Source of the DNA: an uncultured Eubacteriales bacterium
GTDB lineage: Bacteria > Bacillota > Clostridia > Oscillospirales > Oscillospiraceae
Assembly: GCA_900546615.1 (NCBI GenBank)
Contig: URDJ01000001.1
Coordinates: 99,869-163,868, forward strand
Reading direction: 5' to 3'
DNA length: 64,000 bases
Both the position numbers and the translations under genes were made by a program. Shown one piece after another: positions 58,644 to 64,000 of this stretch (positions are counted from its first letter, which is position 1; each line of letters opens with the position of its first letter). The notes under the pieces are model-generated. The model had not been told where the DNA came from. It ran no database searches and saw nothing but the letters and a program-made list of their open reading frames with translations.

Positions 58644-59756
58644 ATGAAGAAACTGTTTGCGATTCTCCTTGCCGCGATACTCTGCCTGGGCCTGCTGGCA
58701 GGCTGCGGCCAGACGACCATCATAGTCAACATGGGTGATGAAGATGACGCCGCCGACGCCACCCCGACCCCCGAGGCCGTAGAGACCGAGCCGCCCGCTG
58801 AGACCGACGCCCCGGTGGTTGACGACACTCCGCTGCCCGAGGGTCAGCTGAAAACCGGCCTCGCGCTTGTCTCCGTCGTGTCCAGCAGCTCCAAGGCCGC
58901 CACTGCCGATGCCGACGGCAATGCCCAGGCCGACACCACCTTCGTGGCCGTGCTCGTGGACGGCGACGGTGTCATCCAGGACTGCCTCATCGACTGCGTG
59001 CAGACCAAGATAGCTTTCAACGCCGCCGGCGAGATCGTCACCGCGGCGAACACCGCGTTTGACTCCAAGATCGTGCTCGACGACGCCTACGACATGCGCA
59101 AGGCCAGCCCGATAGGGGCCGAGTGGGATGAGCAGGCGAACTTCCTTGCCGATTATGTCGTTGGCAAGACCATCGATGAGGTCAAGGGCATCGCTCTTGA
59201 CGACGGCGGCAAGCCCACCGACGCCGACATCACCACCGGCTGCACCATGAACATAGCTGAGATCGTCACCGGCATTGAAAACGCCGTCGCGAACGCGAAG
59301 GTCCTCGGCGCGAATGTTGGCGACACCCTGTACATGAACTGCAACGCCATTGTCTCCGACAGCTCCAAGGCTGCCTCCGCCGACGGCGACGGCAACGCTC
59401 AGGCCGACGTGACCGTGGGCGCCTACACGCTCGATGCCTCCGGCGTTATCACCAGCTGCTACCTCGACTGCGTGCAGGCCAAGATAGCCGTCACCGCGGC
59501 GGGCGAGGTCGCCTCCGAGGTCGGCGCCTCCTACGACTCCAAGCTCGTGCTCGACGACGCCTACGACATGCGCAAGGCCAGCCCGATAGGCGCCGAGTGG
59601 GATGAGCAGGCCTGGTTCTTCGCCGAGTACGTCACCGGCAAGACTCCGGCCGATGTTGCCGGCATAGCCCTTGACGAGAGCACCCACCCGACCGATGCCG
59701 ACATGACCACCGGCTGCACCATGGCCGTCGGCGCTTTCATCGCGGTCATAAAGTAA
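58644..59756 (+). CDS. Lipoprotein with two tandem FMN-binding-like domains
   Basis: This 370-residue protein has a lipobox LLAGCG (Cys ~21) and an acidic Pro/Thr linker (~28-65). Two homologous domains follow (~68-212 and ~213-370) sharing SSSKAA.AD.DGNAQAD, DCVQ.KIA and a perfectly repeated ASPIGAEWDEQA stretch. Each ends in Asp-x(2-3)-TTGCTM then a helix, which resembles the S/T-G-A-T flavinylation site of FMN_bind domains with Ala replaced by Cys. It sits directly before apbE and rnfC, so it may be a surface electron carrier loaded with covalent FMN, like PplA. Flavinylation is inference. Confidence 0.7.
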   Translation: MKKLFAILLAAILCLGLLAGCGQTTIIVNMGDEDDAADATPTPEAVETEPPAETDAPVVDDTPLPEGQLKTGLALVSVVSSSSKAATADADGNAQADTTFVAVLVDGDGVIQDCLIDCVQTKIAFNAAGEIVTAANTAFDSKIVLDDAYDMRKASPIGAEWDEQANFLADYVVGKTIDEVKGIALDDGGKPTDADITTGCTMNIAEIVTGIENAVANAKVLGANVGDTLYMNCNAIVSDSSKAASADGDGNAQADVTVGAYTLDASGVITSCYLDCVQAKIAVTAAGEVASEVGASYDSKLVLDDAYDMRKASPIGAEWDEQAWFFAEYVTGKTPADVAGIALDESTHPTDADMTTGCTMAVGAFIAVIK

Positions 59757-59762
59757 GTATAC

Positions 59763-60866
59763 ATGCCCAGGCTGAGAAGTCCGCGGGCGCGGCGCGGCAA
59801 AGTCCTGCTGCGGCTCACGGCGCTCTCGCTGGCGCTGCTGACGCTCACCGGCTGCTCCACGACGCAGATAATAGACGTGGGGCAGCCGTCTGAGACGGCG
59901 GGGCCGGAGCTCACGAGATATCAGGCAAGTTTCCTCGACCTCTTCGACACGCTGACGACGGTGGTCGGCTACGCGGAGTCGGAGGATGAGTTCAGGGCCG
60001 TCGCAGAGCAGCTGCGCTCCGGGCTGGAGGAGTACCACCAGCTCTACGATATCTATGACGAGTACGAGGGCATCAACAATATCAAGACGATAAACGACTC
60101 GGCGGGGCAGGGCCCTGTCGAGGTCGATGAAAAGATCATAGACCTGCTGCTGTTCTGCCGGGACATGTACGAGGCGACAGACGGCAAGCTCGACGTGGCC
60201 ATGGGCGGCGTGCTGAAGCTCTGGCATGACGAGCGCGAAGCCGGGGAGTTCTCCGAGGACGGGAAGCTGCCGGACGAGGCGGCACTCAAGGAAGCCGCGG
60301 AGCACTGCAGCTTCGACGCGGTGGTAATAGACGCCGAGTCGGGCACGGTGGAGATAACGGACCCCGAGACGCGGCTGGACGTCGGCGCGGTGGCCAAGGG
60401 CTACGCGACTGAGCAGGTATGCAGGACTCTGCCGGAGGGCTATTTAGTGAGCGTCGGCGGCAACGTCCGGGCCTGCGGGATGAAGCCCGACGGTACCGAC
60501 TGGGTGGTCGGAGTGCAGGACCCCGACGGGGGCACGGAAGACTACCTGCTGACGGTCTACGCCATGGGCGGCTCGGTCGTGACGAGCGGGGACTATCAGC
60601 GCTATTACTATGTGGACGGGGTGAAGTACCACCACATAATCGACCCGGAGACGCTGTATCCGGCGACGCTGTGGCGCTCGGTGACTGTGGTATGCGCCGA
60701 CTCCGGACTCGCGGATGCGCTCTCGACGAGCCTGTTCACGATGACTCAGGAGGAGGGCCAGGCGCTGCTGGATAAATTCAGCGCTGAGGCCGTCTGGGTC
60801 ACGGCGGAGGGAGAGCTTTTGTACAGCGAGGGCTTCTCCGCATATGTCAAAGAAGTGAAAAGTTAA
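59763..60866 (+). CDS. apbE: FAD:protein FMN transferase
   Basis: This 367-residue ApbE lipoprotein (lipobox TLTGCS) attaches FMN to Thr/Ser of target proteins outside the membrane. Motifs are LDVGAVAKGYA (~202-212), VSVGGNVRACG, SVVTSGDYQRYYY, the metal/FAD site HHIIDPETLYPA and ADALSTSLFTM. It starts 6 nt after the tandem-domain lipoprotein and ends 23 nt before rnfC. Targets in the same locus are RnfD, RnfG and possibly the lipoprotein. Confidence 0.95.
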   Translation: MPRLRSPRARRGKVLLRLTALSLALLTLTGCSTTQIIDVGQPSETAGPELTRYQASFLDLFDTLTTVVGYAESEDEFRAVAEQLRSGLEEYHQLYDIYDEYEGINNIKTINDSAGQGPVEVDEKIIDLLLFCRDMYEATDGKLDVAMGGVLKLWHDEREAGEFSEDGKLPDEAALKEAAEHCSFDAVVIDAESGTVEITDPETRLDVGAVAKGYATEQVCRTLPEGYLVSVGGNVRACGMKPDGTDWVVGVQDPDGGTEDYLLTVYAMGGSVVTSGDYQRYYYVDGVKYHHIIDPETLYPATLWRSVTVVCADSGLADALSTSLFTMTQEEGQALLDKFSAEAVWVTAEGELLYSEGFSAYVKEVKS

Positions 60867-60889
60867 AATAAGTGTAGAGAGGTGAAAGT

Positions 60890-62182
60890 ATGAAGCAGCT
60901 TTTCAGGGGCGGCATCCACCCCAACGACGGCAAGGCGCTGTCGCGGGGAGGGGCGCCCGTCCCGATGCCGGCGCCTTCGAGGGTCATCATACCCATGTCC
61001 CAGCACATCGGCGCGCCCTGCAGCCCTCTGGTGAAGGTGGGCGACACGGTAAAGCTGGGTCAGAAGATAGGCGACGGCGAGGGAGTCTGCTCACCCGTGC
61101 ACGCCTCGGTGTCCGGCACCGTGGCTGCCGTGGAGCAGATGCCGATACCCGGCGGCAGGAAGGCCGTCTGCGTCGTCATAGACAGCGACGGCAAGGACAC
61201 TCCCGATCCCGCCATACAGCCGCGCAAGTCGCACAAGGAGCTCAGCCCGGCAGAGCTCGCGGGCATAGTCCGCGAGGCGGGCATCTGCGGCATGGGCGGC
61301 GCGGCCTACCCGACTAATTCGAAGATACTCTCCACCGCGGGCAAGACCGAGACCCTGCTCATAAACGCCTGCGAGTGCGAACCCTACATCACCTCCGACG
61401 ACATGGTGATGTGCACCTGGCCCGAGAAGGTCATCCTCGGCGCGAGGATCGTGGCCGACGTCATCGGCGCGAAGCATACGGTCATAGCGGTCGAGGACAA
61501 CAAGCCCGAGGCCATCGAAGCTCTCAGGGCCAAGGCCGAGGGCAACGACGACATCGAGATCCGCGCGCTGCCGACCCGGTATCCGCAGGGCGCGAAAAAG
61601 CAGCTCATCCTGGCCGTCACAGGGCGCGAGGTCGCCCCGGGCGCAAGGACAGGAGCGCTGTTCAACGTCACAACGATCTACTCCATCTGCCGCGCCGTGT
61701 ATGAGGGCCTGCCGATAACGGAAAAGGTTGTCACCGTGACGGGCGAGGGCGCGAACGAGCCGAAGAACGTCATCGTGCGCATAGGCACCCCGCTCGAGGA
61801 GGTGCTGAAGTTCGCCGGCGGCGTGAAGGAGGAGACCTGCAAGGTAGTCTGCGGCGGCCCTATGATGGGCGTTGCGCAGGGGAACCTCTCCGTGCCGGTG
61901 GTCAAGGGCACGAACGCGCTGCTCTGCCTTACGGATGCCGCGCCTGCGGCCGATGACCCCACCTGCATCCGCTGCGGAAAGTGCATGGAGGCCTGCCCCA
62001 TGGGGCTCCAGCCGCTGAACCTGTACAGATACGTGAACTCCGCAAACAAGGAGGAGCTGCAGAGGCTCAACCTTGAGGACTGCATGGAATGCGGCTGCTG
62101 CGCCTACGTCTGTCCCGGACGCCTGCCCCTCGTTGAGACCTTCAAGGCGGGCAAGAAACTGCTCAAGGAGGGAAAGAGGTAA
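60890..62182 (+). CDS. rnfC: Rnf complex subunit RnfC
   Basis: This 430-residue peripheral subunit binds NADH/FMN. It starts FRGGIHPNDGKALS, has GGAAYPTNSKI and INACECEPYITSDDMVM, the FMN-site region and a SLBB-like segment. Two 4Fe-4S motifs follow near the C-terminus (CIRCGKCMEACPMG and CMECGCCAYVCPG). It passes electrons between NAD(H) and the membrane part of the ferredoxin:NAD+ oxidoreductase. GAGAGGTG precedes the ATG. rnfD overlaps its stop by 1 bp. Confidence 0.96.
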   Translation: MKQLFRGGIHPNDGKALSRGGAPVPMPAPSRVIIPMSQHIGAPCSPLVKVGDTVKLGQKIGDGEGVCSPVHASVSGTVAAVEQMPIPGGRKAVCVVIDSDGKDTPDPAIQPRKSHKELSPAELAGIVREAGICGMGGAAYPTNSKILSTAGKTETLLINACECEPYITSDDMVMCTWPEKVILGARIVADVIGAKHTVIAVEDNKPEAIEALRAKAEGNDDIEIRALPTRYPQGAKKQLILAVTGREVAPGARTGALFNVTTIYSICRAVYEGLPITEKVVTVTGEGANEPKNVIVRIGTPLEEVLKFAGGVKEETCKVVCGGPMMGVAQGNLSVPVVKGTNALLCLTDAAPAADDPTCIRCGKCMEACPMGLQPLNLYRYVNSANKEELQRLNLEDCMECGCCAYVCPGRLPLVETFKAGKKLLKEGKR

Positions 62183-63153
62183 TGAACCTGACTGTGACCT
62201 CCGCACCCCACATCCGCAGCGGCAATACCACGCAGCGGACCATGCTGGACGTGCTCATAGCTCTCATCCCCGCACTCATCGCCGGGGTCGTCATTTTCGG
62301 CCTGCGTGCGCTGGTGCTCACCGTCGTCTCGGCGGCCGGCTGCGTTGTGGCGGAGCTTATCGTGAACCTCGTCATGAGGAAAAAGCCCACCGTCGGCGAC
62401 CTCTCAGCCGTCGTCACCGGCGTGCTGCTGGCCTTCTCCCTGCCCGCGAGCTGCCCCTATTGGGTCGTGCTCGTCGGCGACGCCTTTGCGATAATCGTCG
62501 TCAAGGGCCTCATGGGCGGCCTGGGCCAGAACGTCTTTAACCCCGCGCTGGGCGGCAGGGCGATAATCATGCTTTTCTGGCCCGCGACCATCACCCGCTA
62601 TACCACCGAGGCTGTCCCCGCCTTCAACTTCGGCGCCGTGGATATCGTCTCCTCCAGCACCCCGCTCCAGACCATGGCGCGGCCCGCGCTGCCGGATGCG
62701 AGCCTGCTCGACATGTTCCTCGGCAAGATAGGCGGCTGCATCGGCGAGGTCTGCACCCTCGCGCTGCTTATCGGCTTTGCTTACCTGCTCTGGCGCAAGG
62801 TCATCAGCTGGCGCATCCCCGTCGCCTACGTAGGCGCGGTGGCCGTGCTGACCCTCATTTTCAATAAAGGCGACGACGCCTTCCTCTGGATGCTCTACAG
62901 CGTCATGGGCGGCGGCGTCATGCTCGGCGCCATCTTCATGGCCACCGACTACGTCACCAGCCCCGCAATGCCCTCGGCCCAGCTCGTCTACGGCATCGGC
63001 TGCGGCGTGCTGACCGTCATAATCCGCTACTTCGGCATTTACCCGGAGGGCGTGACCTATGCCATCCTCATTATGAACGCCTTCGCCTGGGCGCTTGACA
63101 AGGCCGTACCTGTAAAACGCTTCGGTGTGGCGAAAGGAGGTGCCGGGAAATGA
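62182..63153 (+). CDS. rnfD: Rnf complex membrane subunit RnfD
   Basis: This 323-residue membrane subunit has nine to ten helices (NqrB/RnfD family). It begins with the family segment TSAPHIRSGNTTQRTM. The covalent FMN site is expected at DIVSSSTPLQT (~162), aligned with the SGATPL motif of other RnfD proteins. A second signature is TDYVTSPAMPSAQLVYGIGC. It couples electron transfer to Na+ or H+ translocation. It overlaps rnfG by 4 bp. Confidence 0.94.
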   Translation: MNLTVTSAPHIRSGNTTQRTMLDVLIALIPALIAGVVIFGLRALVLTVVSAAGCVVAELIVNLVMRKKPTVGDLSAVVTGVLLAFSLPASCPYWVVLVGDAFAIIVVKGLMGGLGQNVFNPALGGRAIIMLFWPATITRYTTEAVPAFNFGAVDIVSSSTPLQTMARPALPDASLLDMFLGKIGGCIGEVCTLALLIGFAYLLWRKVISWRIPVAYVGAVAVLTLIFNKGDDAFLWMLYSVMGGGVMLGAIFMATDYVTSPAMPSAQLVYGIGCGVLTVIIRYFGIYPEGVTYAILIMNAFAWALDKAVPVKRFGVAKGGAGK

Positions 63154-64000
63154 ACGAGAGCATGAAAAAGCTGCTTATCCCCGTCGCCGTCATACTGGTC
63201 TGTGCGATTATCCTCGCGGCGGCAGGCGCCGGTCTGGCCGGCACCGCGGCGGCTAACGCCGAAAAAGAGTTCAATGACATGATCGCCTACCTCATGCCCG
63301 GCGGCGGCGAGTTCGAGGAAGTCGAGTACACCGGCTCCGACGCCAAGATCACCAACGTCTATAAGGGCGAGGGCGGCTATGTCCTGGCCATGACCACAAA
63401 CGGCTTCGTGGACGAGATAAAGCTCCTCGTCGCCGTAGACAACGACGGCGTGGTCAAGGGCTACACTGTCAGGGACATCCACGATACCTACGGCCTCGGC
63501 CTTGGCGTACAGGATGACCTGTTCTTCCTCGTTGGTCTCATGAACTCCCAGGGCGACCTCGCCGTGAACAGCAACATCGACGCCGTAACCGGCGCGACCA
63601 TCAGCTCCTCCGCCGTCGTCGCCTGCGTGAACGCCGCGAGCAAGTTCGTGCAGGAGGCCGGCGCGGCCGGCGTGCTCACCGGCACGGCCGACGGTTTCAT
63701 GGGCCCCATCACGGTCTCCGTCACCATGGACGGCGACACCATCACCGCTGTTGAAGTCGTCTCCAACAGCGAGACGCCCGAGATAGCGGGAGGCGCCCTT
63801 GAGCAGATACCCGCCGCCATCGTCGCGGCCAACTCCCCGGATGTCGACATCGTCTCCGGCGCGACCTACACCAGCAACGGCATCATCAATGCCGTCAAGA
63901 ACGCACTCGAGAGCGCGGGCAGCGCCGGCGGAGCGCTCACAGGCACGGCCGACGGTTTCATGGGCCCCATCACGGTCTCCGTCACCATGGACGGCGACAC
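63150..64000 (+). CDS. rnfG: Rnf complex subunit RnfG with extra FMN-binding repeats (3' partial)
   Basis: The start ATG overlaps the rnfD stop (ATGA) and the gene runs off the window. An N-terminal helix (~7-30) is followed by the RnfG domain with flavinylation site AVTGATISSSAV (~148-159). A second FMN_bind domain follows (~176-262: LTGTADGFMGPITVSVTMD to DIVSGATYTSNGIINAV), and a third begins at 63936 with nearly identical DNA. Ordinary RnfG has a single FMN site. Extra domains suggest a wire-like flavin chain reaching outward. rnfE, rnfA and rnfB presumably follow outside the window. Confidence 0.92.
   Translation, partial: MNESMKKLLIPVAVILVCAIILAAAGAGLAGTAAANAEKEFNDMIAYLMPGGGEFEEVEYTGSDAKITNVYKGEGGYVLAMTTNGFVDEIKLLVAVDNDGVVKGYTVRDIHDTYGLGLGVQDDLFFLVGLMNSQGDLAVNSNIDAVTGATISSSAVVACVNAASKFVQEAGAAGVLTGTADGFMGPITVSVTMDGDTITAVEVVSNSETPEIAGGALEQIPAAIVAANSPDVDIVSGATYTSNGIINAVKNALESAGSAGGALTGTADGFMGPITVSVTMDGD
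63675..64000 (+). repeat. Tandem 261-bp repeat units in rnfG
   Basis: The 65 nt at 63675-63739 recur at 63936-64000 with a single mismatch, a period of 261 bp (87 codons), matching one FMN-binding domain. The second unit is cut by the window end. Near-identity at third codon positions points to recent duplication or gene conversion. Confidence 0.9.

Noticed and set aside
1..64000. CRISPR arrays, tRNA/rRNA genes, transposases, integrases or phage genes
   Set aside because: I looked for regularly spaced repeats, tRNA T-loop consensus and such protein families on both strands and found none that could be supported.

Overview
The window is one gene-dense, GC-rich (high GC3) chromosomal stretch of an anaerobic Clostridia-type Firmicute. 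I would guess an Oscillospiraceae-like gut or sediment lineage, which is inference from content. Supporting signs are dipicolinate synthase genes (endospores), strong AGGAGG-type ribosome binding sites, an Rnf complex, a fused long PurL, a PurO-type IMP cyclohydrolase, an SLH-domain surface enzyme and a SigV/RsiV-like pair. I saw no tRNA, rRNA, CRISPR array, transposase or phage gene. The left edge cuts an ABC permease gene and the right edge cuts rnfG.

Layout. 1-6.1 kb: partial ABC-2-type permease, class I aminotransferase, TVP38-family membrane protein with an overlapping OmpR-type two-component system. 6.1-9.1 kb (minus): thyA-dfrA-fhs one-carbon cassette. 9.2-10.7 kb: dpaA-dpaB with a mother-cell-sigma-like promoter. 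10.7-18.6 kb (minus): FecCD-type ABC importer with a DUF364 protein, THEP1 NTPase, XdhC, a histidine phosphatase-HD fusion, a MocA-like cytidylyltransferase fused to a ModE-like HTH, and an 88-residue unknown protein. 18.7-27.5 kb (plus, divergent): a Desulfovibrio-type molybdenum aldehyde oxidoreductase followed by six tightly coupled genes (Fe-S/CCG protein, zinc-ribbon protein, methyltransferase, C-GCAxxG-C-C protein, Cys-rich radical SAM protein, PaaK-like AMP ligase). 27.5-37.5 kb: small regulators and transporters, a candidate structured RNA, dus, thpR, a cyclase with a CTG start, a GntR regulator and a ZIP transporter. 37.7-40.4 kb: SGNH hydrolase, DUF4358 lipoprotein, SigV-like sigma and RsiV-like anti-sigma. 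40.4-42.6 kb: SLH-anchored 5'-nucleotidase. 42.8-54.0 kb (minus): complete purine operon purE-C-F-M-N-O-AICARFT-D-L behind an attenuator-like leader. 54.3-55.2 kb: NusG-II protein and Gx transporter. 55.3-58.3 kb: FHA-FtsW/RodA fusion with a penicillin-binding protein. 58.6-64 kb: duplicated-domain lipoprotein, apbE, rnfC, rnfD and a multi-FMN rnfG.

The most interesting system is the divergent 10.7-27.5 kb locus. It pairs a molybdopterin-cytosine-dinucleotide aldehyde oxidoreductase with its cofactor supply (cytidylyltransferase, XdhC chaperone, probable oxyanion or metal importer). It also holds a conserved but mechanistically obscure set: radical SAM, methyltransferase, AMP ligase, Cys-rich proteins and a heterodisulfide-reductase-like protein. 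That set looks like a maturation or cofactor-modifying pathway. I recall equivalents beside the Desulfovibrio vulgaris aldehyde oxidoreductase (DVU_1551-1559 names), but their chemistry is, to my knowledge, unassigned.

Secondary points of interest are the multi-flavin electron-transfer module at the right end, the replacement of bifunctional PurH by PurO plus a separate AICAR transformylase, the purE leader, and a candidate ncRNA at 32.2-32.4 kb.
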